DNA of 64,000 nt from Siphonodentalium dalli. Its lineage: Eukaryota > Mollusca > Scaphopoda > Gadilida > Siphonodentaliidae. Under the pieces are notes generated by a model. That model was not told the DNA's origin, did no database searches, and saw only the letters and a list, made by a program, of their open reading frames with translations. The stretch covers positions 188,300,369 through 188,364,368 of the forward strand of contig CP136061.1 of the NCBI GenBank assembly GCA_032622095.1, read 5' to 3'. Made by a program: the position numbers and the translations under genes. Shown here piece by piece: positions 12,619 to 28,600 of the stretch (position 1 is the first letter of the stretch; every line of letters begins with the position of its first letter).

Positions 12619-15600
12619 CTGAAAAACAAACATAATATTAAAATCGTGTGTCTCTACCATGAAAGGTTTAGTACAGAAGCAGGTCGAACAGGCAGGAACT
12701 TTTTCCATTAGGAAATATCGTTTACTATTATTTTCAACGATATGGCACATATAATGTCATTTTTTTTTAATATTACACTGCTAAGCTGTGCATGATGTTT
12801 GTCAATTGCAAACCGTTAACGCGACGAATACACCCTCGGTTGGTATGACCGACACAGACGAGAGGCATCCAATTTTGATATCAGATAGATCTTGGCATCT
12901 ATATCGACCAACATCTCAACTTTAACCAACAATTAAATGAGTCAGTCAAAGACGGGAATCGGATTCTCTACTTAACAAAGCGCACGTTTGAGTATAGATA
13001 GAAACACATAATGCAGCTGTTCATCGAGATCTTAGTTCGGATTTTCTGTAGAGTTTTTTAAATTCTTCTGGCGAGATGTTGGAACCTACCTGGTCAGATC
13101 ATTTAATTACGGCATGAAAGTAGGAAAACTATCTGTTACACAGAGGCAGGGAGTAGTAACACTCATCCAAAAAGACAACAAACCACGACAATTTCTTAAA
13201 AACTGGAGATCATTATCATTATTAAATGTGACATATAACATTCTCACAGGAGTCTTATCTGAAAGATTGAAACATGTTCTACCATTTCTAATACATTCAG
13301 ATCAAACCGGATTTATATCCGGACGTTATATTGGGGGAAATGTTCGACTAGTGATGGACATGGTGCCACATACAAAGCAAAATAAAATACCGGGACTCTT
13401 GCTACTGATAGATAGTATTTTATTCGATATCCTGGAAATTTATATTCAGTGTACTAAAGTACTTTAATTTTAGTCAACCATTTATCGATTTTATAAAGAC
13501 TCTTTATTGTGATACTTCATCATGCATACATTTAAATGGACACATATCGGAATTCTTCAACTTAGAGAGAGGATGTAGACAAGGCGATCCAATATCCCCA
13601 TATATTTTTTTATTATGTGCAGAAATTCTTGGTATTATGGTAAGATTCTCAAAAAACATAAATGGCATCAATGTTGGTGATAAGAATATAAGAATGTCGC
13701 AATATGCCGATGATACATTTCTTTTCCTCGATGGGTCACTTGAGTCTCTAGAAGCAGCCATGAATGTACTTGATTGCTATAAATATGTATCGGGTATAAA
13801 ACTTAATTATAATAAAACACATGCAGTGTGGATCGATACAAAGGCAGACAGCACAGAACAAATATGTGACCGATGAAAATTAAACTGGAATTCAGAAACC
13901 TTTAAAATATTTGGTATAGTATTTCATCATGACACTAAACGTATGATTGACATCAATTTTACACACGGGCTTAATCAATTGAAGAACATATTAGCAACGT
14001 AGAATAGCTGTCGTCAAATCGCTAGCTAACTCAAAATTAGTACACCTGTTCCTCGCATTACCGAATCCCACAGATCACCATATAATTTTTTTTAATAAAC
14101 TGCTCTTTGGTTTCATTTGGAACCAAGGCACAGATAGAATAAATAGAAAACTGCTCACACAGAACCATGCTGCTGGTGGGTGCAAAATGGTTGATTTCTC
14201 CGCTCAGATACACCTCATATACATAAATACCCCCATCACTGCCATTCTATTATTTTGTCAACTCATGTATAAAATGTTCATGTATTAATAAATCTGATGG
14301 GAAATAAACAATGTTTAAACCAATACGAGTACAGTTCCATGTGTATTATACTCAAAACATTTAATGCGACGCGCAGTGAATGAGCTCATGTAAACACACG
14401 AAAATCCGAACCCCTCGACACAACTCTCGTCGTCATGCAACACACTCTCCTATATATTGCACATTTACCACCTCACAAAACAACACTTGCTTGACCGCTA
14501 CATATGTGCTGTCAATCCGGACTGTATTTCTGCATATATACACACTCTAGTTATACCCGCCCCACTCCGTGGTCGACAAGATGAGGGAGTTTCATAAGGA
14601 TTTCATAAGTAACACCTGCTATAAACGGGTATGCTATATTCTACCCCTATTCTGTGCAAGCTGGAGTCATTTTGTGTAATGAGAATACAACTAAGGAGCG
14701 TAAACATAATGGATATTATACTCACAGAATCCACTCCACAGCAAACAGCAATGATATTTCCGAGGTAGGAAAGTTCATGGACGTTAGTATTATGAGGATG
14801 CTAACGATGCTGGCACTAGGGACCGGTGCCACTGCCAACGACAAGATTGTCGCCATCAGACTGGAAAAAAAAACAGATGGACAGCTATATGTTCACCTCT
14901 TATCTGTTATGGACTGATCATAGTTCCTCTCCGTCGCTTAATATATAGGCCGTTTGTATTACTTATTATTTGATCATTTCTCTAGCAAACCCCTCTGTAC
15001 TTGTATTATATATTCGGATGTTTAGGGCATTCCCTATATATACTCTTATAACTGAGTGGTAGAATCCATTTAGTAACGAAAGGACCATTTTCAAATATAA
15101 CCAAAACTGTTTAAATTCCGAAACGCTATATTTCCATCACTAAGTAATAATTACTGAGTTATCGATTCATTCCTAACTCATGAAAGGCAGTGACCTCCTT
15201 CTTGGTTTACGTCTATATTCCTTCCTATCTTGATCTCAATAATGAAGACATTGTAGTTTTACAGCCTGTTTTCCCGAAAACCAGCACATTCACAGCTTAA
15301 AATATAACTCGTTTTATGTATATAATATGCCAATAGCCTCGTTTTGAGTCTATAATGTGCTGAAAATTAGAGAATTTAATCACATTATCGACTCATAATG
15401 AGGCGATTCTAAACAGATTATTTGCGTACAATGACACAACTTTTCAGGTGTACGCTCTTTTACATGTGTTTTCACTGTGGCCGGCGCCATAAAACGAAAT
15501 AACGGGTATGAGTCCATTTATCTGCTTATTTCAGAGTCAAATAATCACATTATGTACCAATTTCACATTATAGGTCGATTACGTGCGTATTTGTGCGAGT

Positions 15601-17614
15601 ATATGTTGAGTTTTAAAGTGACACGTAACACTCCGCTGGAGTGATCGAATGAGAACAGTTAATAGAACACCTGTAATAATTTCCTAAGTTTGATATTCAA
15701 CTTAGCAGCACACAACGTCGTTCTACAGTGGAGGAACCATTGGCTTTTGTTTATTTGTCACATATTTACTTGTGTATGTTGGTCGTATATACGGCATCTT
15801 TAAATTTAACCAACATTTTTTTTTTAAATATAAATCCTTCCATTTCGAGGATGCATGTGCGTGTGGCAATGGTCATCATACTCACCCCACCGTGACGTAG
15901 TCACCCAATGTTGGTACAATGCCAGCATATTCGACGAGAAATAAAACAGAAATGACGATGTAGATACCGCTTCCGCCAGCAAACAACGTAACACCGAACG
16001 GTACCGTGAAACAAACGAGCCGTCTGTCCATCTTTTGCTTATACTCCAGCGAATTCATCATGTCTGGAATTGCAACAGCCCTGAAAACCGATAATTCAGG
16101 CAAATATGTACAGTACTGCGAAATGAGTCACCCTTCTAAGATGTGTCCTTTTTACCAGCTCATGCCGTACTTGTCCTCTTGTTTATTTTACAGATATGTG
16201 CAAACGTTATTGCAGTACATGCACATTGCCATTTAATATCGAAAAGTTGATTATTTCATAACAGCGAAGATAAATTCACACAACACTCTCAAAATACATT
16301 ATGTTACATGGCGGTTATCACTATACTATAATGACTTCTCACCCAGGTAGACGTATAGGTTACACTAGTGTAAATGTTTTCCATAGGCCTCAGTGCTAAC
16401 GTTTATTGTGTACTGTTGGCAATATAAATTATGGTTCCAAAATTTTCTTTAAATCTGAAAAATTTACATTTGGGGAAACTTTTTACGTAAAAAAATCATG
16501 TCTGTCTAGCAGGGAATTCGCATTTAAATCTTGTGTTTTCGTAACTAGTGTGAGAACCGCATAAAAAAAATACTGTCATATTTTAGACCACACCAAAAAA
16601 TTCAAACTTCACTACAAAGGATTAATTCCTGTGCCAATGGCTATTTTACCTCTGGGAAATCATAGGGAAGAGGAGTGATGATTTTTTTTATCCAAAAAGC
16701 ACACAAGGCTATTGACCAATCAGGGCCCAGTGTCTATTTTATTCTCTCCTATATATCCGCTAGATGTCACTCCGTACCATATTTACACCAGTGTAACCTA
16801 TAATTCGTATAAATATATTTATCAGTCGGCAAACATCTAAACTCGCATTTATCCTAGTATATGCTCTTATGAAGAATATCATGTTTTCATGGTGGCACTG
16901 GTATCACCACCAAATCAAACCAATGTTAACCCTTTCTATACTAAATATTCATTGATGAGTAGTTCCCATAGGAAATATTCGTCTAACTTAAGTCCACACA
17001 AACGGCCATAGGCATAAGTATGTGCATATGTTATCTGAACATTTCCTGCTACTCCTTCTGTACTTGTATTATCTGCCGTCGGCTTGTTTTTTTCTGAATA
17101 CCCCTCCAAATGAATAATAGACAACTCCAATGTATACTTTTATGAGTGAATTGGATAATGCATTCAGGGTAGGAAGGGTTAACGCCCAGTACAAAGTCGC
17201 AAATACTTACGGTGATGTTGTGGCAAAGCCGACCAGCCATGGTCGGGTTATATCCAGAAAGAAACGAATTGGATTTCGTCGCGTGAATAAAAGTAGAACC
17301 ATTGGGAAGATTCCAAGCTGATATATGGCTTGACCAACCACAACGGCAATAGTCAATCTGCCAACATGTCCAAATACATTTTCGATATCATTGATCGTCG
17401 CTAATGAAGCCATTATCAGGCTGGCTACGCCCACTGGAGTCAACCTGAAAATCACGGAAAATAGAAAGACTTCGCACATCAAACATAATTCAGCTTAACT
17501 CAACAACGATGTGTTCTTAAGATGGTGTCACATCGAAACGGTCTCTTGCATCTCTATCTCACAGAATTTCTCTCTCTTCACTCTAAATATCTCTCTTCAC
17601 CCCCCCCCCCCCCC

Positions 17615-17672
<58 letters not shown>

Positions 17673-20600
17673 ATCACACATTCGCTCTCTCTCTCTCTGT
17701 CTCTATTTCTATCTTCGCTTCTCTGCCTATGCCTGTATATCTCTCCAACATCATAAACCATAGGAATGCGAATTCCTCAATCGTGTCTTAGTCTTACAAC
17801 AGTTAATTATGAAGTTCACATCTATATTTTTAAAAACAGTCAAAATCTTTAAAATACATTTTTGACTATTTTACCGGCCCGAGTGGGTTAAATATATTAG
17901 ATAGACAACATAGGGCAAGACCATTCTGCTTATTTCGGCATTTGAATGGAGTTTTAAGATAATTTCTCTACATTTACAAGTTTTATTCTATACCGATTGT
18001 AAGTTCTATTATATAAATTTGTGTTATATAGAGGATCTCACATGAGTTTCTATTTTATACGGAATTTATCAACCGAGTTCACTAAATTCGATTTGAGCCG
18101 AGGTTTACCGAGGCTCAAATAGAATTTAGTGGACGAGGTTGATAAATTACGTATAATATAGGACGAGTGTGAGATACTTTTTATCACATGATCAAATAAA
18201 CGCGAAGCAATGCGAAATATCCATCGAAAACAACGATAAAAACCGCATCGATCGCAAGTTATTTGAAGAACGATGTGACGTCATCGCACGCGCTGATATT
18301 AAACGTGTGTCTTATCGATAATTATGAAACAGCTTTTATGGGCAAATTATGTGATAAATATATATATGGTGAGAGTCCGATTAGCTCAACAGAAGCGTAT
18401 AAAAATCTCATATTAGTGTGGTAAAGTCATCAGATCTACGCAAAAACAGTACCAAACGCGTGGGTAATTCGGGGGTCAACATTTTACGAACACCAGGTTG
18501 ATCGTTGACACGAATGTTACACACGTGATTTCTATGGAAGACAGATCTAGCAATCATACACATGTATCTGAAGAAATGACACTAATGGCACTTTCACATG
18601 TAGCTGCAAGAAAATTCCAGGTATGCCCATGTGCATGACTTACTTTTCATATGAAAAACATAACACAGGACTTTATCCTAGGGAGACATGTCCCATGTCC
18701 CACGCCCCTGTATGTTTGGTAATGTGATATACACTACAGCCCCACGAACCAAACCAAATCCACAACTCTAGAAAACTTCATATGGGCTCTCAATGAGGTC
18801 ATCCGATTTGCCACAAAACGACAATAATTTATTATATAGAAGCTCCCTATGCACGAGAGCAGCAACGTGGCTACACATGTGTGTATCTCACCCCACACGA
18901 CTACGGTAATACATTTCAACGGTTGGAAATTTCATATAATGAACTTTAAACTCAACTCAAATACCTAACACCCATTTGCGCGTACACGTACGCGATTGTT
19001 GTAACATTTATTTATTTATTAATACTTATGTATGATTATAAAACTATGTCTATATTGTTATTCGTATATATGCTGTGTCATACCGGATACGTCTGGCAAT
19101 TGGAGAATCAATTCTTATTCTGATTCTTGACTTACAATTATAAATATACGTACCACATGGACCATCGAATGACTCGCATGAATATCTCCGATCCAATGCT
19201 AAAGAACTCGAGGAAAGGTTGAGCGCTGGGACCTTGAGCATTGATGGCAATTCCTATCACAATTGAAACGCCAATCAGTCCTGAAATCAGAACACAAGCT
19301 CGTTATCTTATATGTCTTTCTGACACATGCCAATGGCTGCAATAGTGTTAGTAAATCTGGCATTCAGCTGCACATGCAGACATATACTACTTTTTTTTTA
19401 ATCAGTGTTTGTTTTGTTCATTCGTTCAAACGTGACAGAAAGACACACACTATAGTGTAGTTGTCCTTCTTGCCATACACATAATATTATTTATTTTTTT
19501 AAACCTTTAAACTTCGCAACTCTGTGACTTGTACTTTATCCGCACATGTTTTAGAGTTTACAATGTATGATAAGACCAATATATGAAAACATGAATGTTC
19601 CTAGCCATGTCTTTTCATTGTCAAATATAAAACCGCCCAACACCATTTGTACATAAACGATACAATAAAATATGTTTAAACTAAACCATCTGGTATTCCA
19701 CGCCACCTATTAACTACCCTCTTCTTATGTGGGTATAGACATCCTTACATACATACATGTATATAATATGTATACATGATTATGAGAATAAACTGATAAA
19801 CTGGTTGGTTGATTGAAGGAGTTTGCGGACACATACCTAATACATTAGGTGAATCCTTCTTTCCTTCGCTCTTAGAAATCACTGCACGTTCCGTTTCGTT
19901 CTGAGTACTGTTATCTGCGTACTGGTATTGCGTTTGAGCCTGTTTGCAGAATAAATGTAAAGATATTACATTCTTGTAAAACACCGCACATTACACATTC
20001 TGACTGATTATGTTTCAAAAAGAATGGTGTACAAATGAGCCTAATAGTGTCAGGATCTAGTGACATCAACCCCCCGGTGTGTAGTATGTGCATGTGTAGC
20101 ACATGCAGAGCTCCGGAAAATATATTACTTTTTCCAACAACGCTACTTTGGTTTGATTTATTTTGGGCTTATCGTTGTTTCAGTCGCTAGAACATATCAC
20201 GACATTGTCTGTTTTTAGCTGGAGGAAATACCGCGAAAAGTGTTAATTTTAAACATAAGAAAGAAAAAATAATACCCAACAAATATTAGAGGAGTCATAC
20301 AGAACCCAACTTTCTGAATGAAAACATTCTTAAATTTCACGATTACAAGCTACAAGGCATGGCAATTCTTGAACCAGTGTTGCTCTCAATTAAATAGTCA
20401 CTCGATCCTTTCGCTATTTCAGGTTATGTACCTTTCATGGCAGTTTTTAATTTCCAATCAATTTCCATACTTGCTGTGAACGCTATTTCCAGAAATTTCT
20501 TTCAAAAACTTTATCGAAGTAATTTTTTTTTTAAATGTTTATTGTTATATGGCATGGCGTAATTTCATATTCGGTATAACATTAACTTGCATAATGCCAA

Positions 20601-23600
20601 CACATCAGGCTGATATGATATATCAACTTTCTATTTTCCAATTTGGAAAGTGGTTTTTCATTGTAGTAGGCAAAATATCAGCCAATTAAACATTGACATT
20701 GAAATATTGACATAATAAAAACGGATAAAGTGTTCGTCGATATTAATGACGGAAATTGGGATTATATATTTAACAAAAATAATTGAGATAATTTGCCATG
20801 TATTATGTTGTTCGGTTATTTACAATTTTATACGCCCATAAAAGTCATAAATGCAACAAAAAAGCGTTGATTGCATATATCTACGAGCCAACTTCGCCAT
20901 AGCTAAACGGGGTATGGCGGTCTGGTGAGCTGTGAACTTTACCAACTGAGCCACCGCACCCCTCCAATAACGCTCAAGCTGAACATGACCTGATAACATT
21001 TTAACAGGAGGATATATGGTTCAACTATTTTTGGTCTTTTTGATTTTAGAAATGCTTCCATCGTTTTCTTGGTGGAGCTGAGACCCACAGGGGGTAGTTT
21101 CTCTATCGAACTAAACCGGACATAGAAACTTTTAAAAAAGCTACCGACAATCTTGCCATGTGCAGGAACCAACTTTAATCAAGTTACCTTGTTTGTAACA
21201 GTTTACTCAACTGTACTGGCAAGATATTGAGCCAACTTTTCCATTTGTGTGTCGCAGCCTTGGTGGTTCATGACGACGATTTTATATGTATCTTATTGAC
21301 TGTGTAACCATATTTTTTATTTCAGATTCCATTTATAAGTAAAAGAAACTTATATTTCTCACTTACCTGTCTAAACCCCACTTCCACTATGTTATCTGGA
21401 ACAATATTTCTGCAAGTACATATATACAATTACTAGTGTTTTCTAAACGGAACGAACTTTCAACGTCGCATGTAATTGTGCACGAATGACTGAGTATATA
21501 ATTATTGTATGGGAACTGGAATTGTCAGTATAACTTTCATTAAATGATAAGTGAGCTATTTATACAGGTATAACCACATGAATGAATCACAATGACATTA
21601 TTCTGTCTATTTACAATAGTATAAATGTGTATTGAGTTTTATGAATCCAACTTATGATATGACATAATTATAACTGGTTTTATTTAGTTAGCAACTTACC
21701 TGATAAGGTCAACAAACACATCCTGTGACTCTATTGAGTCTCGTCTTGTCCCCTTGACTGCGCCTCCGCCACCCTTTCCTGTATTTCAGAGAAGTTCATA
21801 AATTGTTGAAATAATGGTGTATATTAAAGTGTACCTGTAATCATGTATGTACAGGTATGTACATGTATATATGTATGGTCGTAAATTGATAAAATTGTAC
21901 GCATTGGCACCAGAGAAGCCCCTCCCACCTCCTCGAAACCCAAAAGATAACCGCTAGAACCACAATTATGACACTAGATCCCTTTACCTGCAACACATAA
22001 CCTCTCGTAATAACCTGATTTTGAAATAGGAAAAGACATAAAATGGGTGCCGCCACGTGTCACGAGTCGTTTTTTATTATCACGTGTTGTTGTCTAACTT
22101 TAGACAAACCCAGTTGATTACATTATGTATGTTATAGCAGTGGACGGACCAGGGTAGTGAAGGGACAGAACTTGCAGTTTGAGTGGACATGGCACCATGT
22201 CCAACGTTCATTATTACGAAAACTAATTAGGTCGAACATTTTCGTTGGAGGTATGTGCTGTAAGATTTATGTTGACTTTCGAAGAAGCAAATTTGACAAC
22301 TTTTGCTACTTAAAGGCACGTGAGGCCTTAGTTGTCGAAAATATTCATATTTGTTCTAATCACCGTAAACAGAAAAACATTAAAACGCATACAGTTTCGT
22401 TCATATATACCATGACCATCACGTAAACAGCATGTTATCGTAAAGACCTACTATATTTTACCTAAGCAAGAGCCTGATTGTGTTACAGAAGACAGCACAA
22501 TGCTACTGGCTAATCACACACAAATGGCATAAACGCTCTTTATTATTTCCATATCAGGAATTCACCAACAAAGAACGCTCTTTATGTTTACTATCATAAT
22601 ATAAACAAACACCAGAAAAGTAACTTTTTATGATTTTGTTTACATAACAATGGTCAAACATTTGACAATAACATACTGTTTATGCGATCTTTCTTATTTG
22701 TATACGGACAAAGTATGTCTACATTTTGATGTTCTTTCTGTTTGTGGCGGCTTTTGACGGGTGGAAATATTTTCACAGGATACCCACCGCCAAGGCCAAC
22801 CGTACCTTTAATGACTTCACATACACAATATCATAAAGAATTGCTGTAATCCCGCCACCATGCGGACAATGATGCGTGTACAAAATAAAGAGCGTTTTTA
22901 ATTGTTTACGATTTTTAATTTTTTTACTCTATTGTAGAAATTACCCGCCAGGTAAGAACACATATTCCACTTAATCCTTAGTCCCAAAAAAGACACACAA
23001 TTCAGGTTTGGTAATGTAATTGAAAAAGTAAAGCTAGTTATTTTATATATGCGCATATAATTGTGAAATGCGTTACTATAAATTCTAATATAATGCGAAG
23101 GGCCTCCGTTATAAATTACTAATCATTACTTGAGAAAGTACGGAAGCATGGAGCCGCGACATACAAAAATAAATTCCACGCCTAGATCGTAGTTACGCCG
23201 ATGGTCACATACAGGGTGAATATAGGCAAGGAGACCAAGTTTCCTCTGCATTAACACACTCGTGCCCTACTTAAATATGTGCATTTCTGGTCAATGGTGA
23301 ACTGAGAATGGTGTTTCCCTTGGTCAATTGTGGACAAATTATTTTTCAATATGATGATATACAAAGAACAAAATCAATACAGGGGTTTGGAGACTGATCA
23401 GTTCTTATCAGGGGAGGACATGATTTTGTTGTATAGATTTGTGAGCCGAGACCTGCCCTACCTTTTACATTAAGGGCTATATGGGAATAATATAGAATAA
23501 CTTATGTCGTTTATCTTGTAATATTCCTTTATAACCACATCTCAGACAGTAATTTAGAAGATTTGAGCACACACATAGTGACTAAAAGGCAAGGGGTCCA

Positions 23601-25617
23601 AGTTTCCCCGCCTTACCCCACACCTGCCCTGCTTCCAAATATACATTTCTGATCATTAATTTCTGAGAATCGTCTCTAACTTGGTCAATTGTGGCTAAAC
23701 CTATTGCAGTATGATGAGATGCAATGAATAAAATTAAAACAGGGGTTTGGAGACTAACATTCTTATCAAGGAGCTGAAACATGAATTTCATAGATTTGGG
23801 AGGCGAAACCTGCTTTTACATTAAGGGCTATGCAAATAATATAAAACCATTGATGAACTCAGTCATTTGATATTCGTTTAAAACCACATCTCAGACAGTA
23901 AAGTTCTATAAAAGTTTGAGCCACATACAAAGGGACTAAATGAAATGGGAACAAGTTTCCCCTGCGTTACTACACACCTGCCCTATACCTCAAAATGTGC
24001 ATTTTCTGATTATGCATATGTGTATATTTAGGTAGGACTGTACTAGGACATGTATGGTAAGATTAACTACATAAATTATTCTATATTATTCCCATATAGC
24101 CCTTAATGTAAAAAGGTAGGCAGGGTTCGGCTCCCAATTCTATAAAAAAAATCAGTCCCCCCCCCCCCCCGATATGAATTGATCAGTCTCCAAACCCCTG
24201 TTCTGATTTTATTCTTTGTATACCCTCATATTGAAACATAAGATTGTCCACAATTGACCAAGGGCAACACCATTCTCAGTTCACTAATGGCCAGAAATGC
24301 ATTTATCATGTCACCTGGTTGGATCGACCAATGAGGACGCTCCGTTGGTAGAGGCATATCAGGAGACATCGGGTCGTCATCTTTGTAGCCCGTCCCATAT
24401 GGAATCCATATCCCCAGGTCAGCGATCACATATGGGGTCGATGTCCGCCATTTTGTTTTTCATGGAACTCTGCCGCTTCGGGTATAATTTCGGTGTATTT
24501 TGGCGCCAAGAAAAGGGATATCTGTCGGAAATCAAGTTCTGTTAATTTAAAGACATAGTACCATATACCAAAACCTGCATGTGATATATTTGAGAAATTC
24601 TAAACACTCATAAATTAACTATCAATCTCAAGTTTGTTGTCCTGCTTCTGGTGATTAGCCATTGACTCAATGCGTTGACGTCCAACGCCCATGACGCGTC
24701 ACTGTGACGTTACATAAGTTAATAGCCATAGACAACAAATTTACTTACTGGCAGGTAATGAACTTCGTATAAGTAATTCAAATTCTCACACGGAAAACAT
24801 GATAGGTGGGTGACATGATAAAATCGTTACAGGGCTCGTTGTTGCCGGCTACGGTGACATATGACACGGCTACGGTGACATATGACACCGTATCCGGCAA
24901 CAACTCGCCCTGTAACTTATAGTTCAGGTGGGTCAGGAGTGTGTTAATGCAGAGGAAACTTGGTTTCCTTGGTTTTATTCACCCTGTATGTGACCATCGC
25001 GTATATCCGCCGATGGTCGGCGTAACTACGCCGATGATCGGCGTATATCCGCCGATGGTCGGCATAACTACGCCGATGATCGCAGTATATACGCACATAA
25101 TAGGCGTATATACGCCAAGGTTCGATGTAACTACGCCGATCACCGGCGTATATTCGCCGATCTAGGCCTGGAATTTGTTTTGTATGTGGCGGCTCCATGC
25201 TTCCGTAAGAAAGAGTAATGCTTGTATGCCATTACGCATTACCCCATTCGGACTGCACAACCATGCGTTGTAAACATAGACAAACATATACCTGGTCGGA
25301 AGGCAAGAGATATGCCAAGTGCAAGCATCACCAACAGCATGTGCATCAACATGATGCAGGTGAAGGACGTTGCCGTTATTCGTCCATTCTCTTTCGGATT
25401 CAGTTTGGCTGCCCCTGAAGCGACATACCACATCGATTATTAATTTATTACACCAGTCATATTCACCAGATGTCATTTTCCATCATCCGCTTACTGCCAA
25501 ATCCGTCTTCTCGTTGACATATAAAAATAAAAATATATACATCTGTTAGTTAGAATGTACTAATATTGAGAATAAAATATGTTGACACCAAATTTCCTGT
25601 CTGTTCACTCTCTCTCT

Positions 25618-25695
<78 letters not shown>

Positions 25696-28600
25696 ATAAT
25701 ATGTTTTTCACAAAATCGAATACGTCCTCACTTCTAACGGCCATAATTCACAAACGCCTGAACCAATTCCTACGATTACAACGATTTACAAATATGGTAC
25801 ATACAAATATCTATAGGATAAACAGTTCGACAACAGTAACAATACGAAGAACATACGCGACAAGGTGGCCTCACTTTAGTACAGGAGAAAAATAAACCGT
25901 CGATTTCGAACTCAATATTTATCGGGAAAAGAACCCAACTTTTGTTCAAAATTTCTACATGTATCAGCATGTATCGACATATCTAATGTCAATCTGCGCA
26001 AATCAATCGCATATTTGAATCCAAGTATCCAGTTTTTATGGCCATTAGAAGTGAGGACGTATTCGATATAATAATTTTACTCGTTTTTAACGACACGCCC
26101 CTGTAGGAAATCATTGTTATATTACGATAAAACACTTCAGGCGAAATTGTTGACACTCTTCCTCAAATGGTACTTCGTGCTTGTCAAAAAAATATTCCAA
26201 ACTAAACTTTGAACCAACGATGAATGAATATATCAAAATATTAAATTATTTATGTTTAATGATTTCCATAAGAATTTATACTTGAGTGACTCAACCTGAG
26301 TTTGTGTCGTTTTTTTCAGATTGTTTCAGAAGTCTTGCAGAAACGAGCATCCATTTTGAGTAGTACCTCCCAAGTGTTAGTTTGACTTTGTTTTGTTTGT
26401 GTGTCTTTATTTCTGTTCCATTTAATAAAACAATACGAAGGAAATTTCCACATACGAGACCCTATAACTTGTGTGCTTGATTATCTAGATATGACCGATT
26501 ACTTTTATTTTTGTCTACTCATAATTATTTTAACCACTTCCATACTAAATGGATTACACAACCAGTTATAAAAGTATACAATGGAATGGTATATTATTAA
26601 TCTTGAGGGATAGTCAGGTAATAAAAGCAGACGACAGACAGAAAAACGGATAATACAAGAGCAGAATGCTTGATATTCATTGGTGTGAAATGTTTAGATT
26701 ATAGATCGTTTGTTGAACATGTCATAATGGAACTACTCGTCTTCGTATTTAGTAGAGAAATTGTTAAATAGGTACTCAGAGTTCGACGCCAATGTTTATG
26801 GAACTCGTTTTGCTTTTCATTTACACGTATAGCCAAACAAATAGCTTGCTAACAAGTTTAAACATTTTTTTCTAATTATTCGTTGCACCCATTCAATTGA
26901 CTAACTTTCATAAAAGTAATGACCGAAATCACCCCTCTTACCTGTTATTACACTGCATGCAATCACGGGTAATATCAAAAGTTTCAACGCACGTAAAAAC
27001 AGCTCCCCGGGTAACCCTGAAAAGTACAGATTAATTATCTTTATACATCAACTTTTACCGTCAAAATATAAATCGTATGCCCACTCACATTCATGTAAGT
27101 GTTATTACACATTCAGGATAGCATTGCACTCTTAACATTTCTGAGTAAGTATTGTGTTGCGTGGTCCACAATTATCCTTGTGCGTTAAAAAACAAAGTTA
27201 TAACTTTCGGAAACACTTTCTGACGGTGGTAGGTGTAACCAGGAATGTTGCAAGAAGGTCCACGATCCTTTAAATTCCAATTGCACCCATCTCCAATGAA
27301 CCAGATCAGACCAGACCCAACTCTCATTTTCGTGAAATTATATTTGCACCCCCCCCCCCCGGCCTTTGGTTGGAACTTTCGGACCGATGAGAATAATTTC
27401 AACCTATATATGATGGAAATTTTAACCAATGTTGTGTCGGGCACGCAAGTTCCAACTGTCTACTAAAGTTGTGTGTGTTAGACAACCCCTACCCCCTCTC
27501 CTTTCGCCACGTCACTGTGCGTAACCATATATGTTTCACTGCAGTTTGAGTCATTAACGCCACCGGTGTATACTGTGGGCCAAATTATAAAATTGCATGG
27601 TCCTATGTAGGTTTTATAAATATATTGGGTCGCTTTAAAAGCTCTAGTGCTACCCCGAATGCGGTTATTTTGGGACGCGTTAAAGTTGTACTGCAACCCC
27701 GACTCCGGTAAAAGCTGTAGTTGGAATGTCCAAGTTCGTGAAAGTTCTAATAACTATGCCGATGATTTGAGAAGCTTTATTGTTTTAGGATATTGTAGAA
27801 AGGCTAATCTGGCCGAGTCAAATTGAGCTATATTGATGGGATATCTCGCAGGACAACACATTTCGAGTTGTCGTGGGGTGTGTATTCGCTGGATGCCTTA
27901 TAGTTGCAGTATGTAACCATTATGACCGCGTTAATTGCTTTCGATGTTTAGGTATGAACAATGGCTGGGCCATGCACTCTTGGCGGGAACACAATACCTC
28001 CGATTTTTTATCCGCATTTAGAAGCTTTCTGGTGTGGTGAATGAGAAACCTGCAGTAATAAGCCGTAGTTTTTTGTAATAATTTGAAGGATTAGTTGTTT
28101 TAACGGAATTCTAAGGCGGTGCATTCATGTAACCAATATATTTTATATTATAATTTATATTTGTGGCTAATAATATGATCTTGGTGGCGTTACCATTTCT
28201 GACTATGGTTTTCTTGTAACATACTGGCGTAGACAATATAATCAGCAGACGAGTTCCGAGTACCGTGTGATCGGAGAATTCAGATGACGGCTATCAAGAC
28301 TTCGAACCTTTATTTATTTATTTTTTATTTTTTTTGCAATTTTTCGTCATATTAGTTCACTTGACAAAACTTTCGGCAATTTCAACTAAAGTGTCACGGT
28401 TTTGCACCGTCGAACACATGTTTAGATAGCTTGTCATTTGAAGTTCGGCTCATAACTCGTTTGAATAAATTCAGATGTCAACGCGATCGATGTGTTGGAA
28501 CTGTCATCGGGGATTCACTGTGCAGACATCGGGGATTCACTGTGCAGACATCGGGGATTCACTGTGCAGACATCGGGGATTCACTGTGCAGACATTTTTT

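Larger units (their letters stand above)
23139..25207. mobile_element. Inverted-repeat element with internal tandem satellite (about 2.07 kb), intron 3
   Basis: The ends tacggaagcatggagccgc and gcggctccatgcttccgta are perfect inverted repeats; inner arm sequence continues (caccctgtatgtgacc and its complement). The interior holds three direct copies of a roughly 370-bp unit (from about 23200, 23570 and 23930), each with caattgtgg and aggggtttggagact, plus an inverted copy at about 24060-24310. No transposase is seen. Confidence 0.85.

Noticed and set aside
17511-17791. Ser/Leu-rich and Pro-rich frames
   Set aside because: Translation of the poly-C and CT microsatellite.
25550-25895. Arg/Glu-repeat and Ser/Leu-repeat frames
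   Set aside because: Translation of the CT microsatellite.
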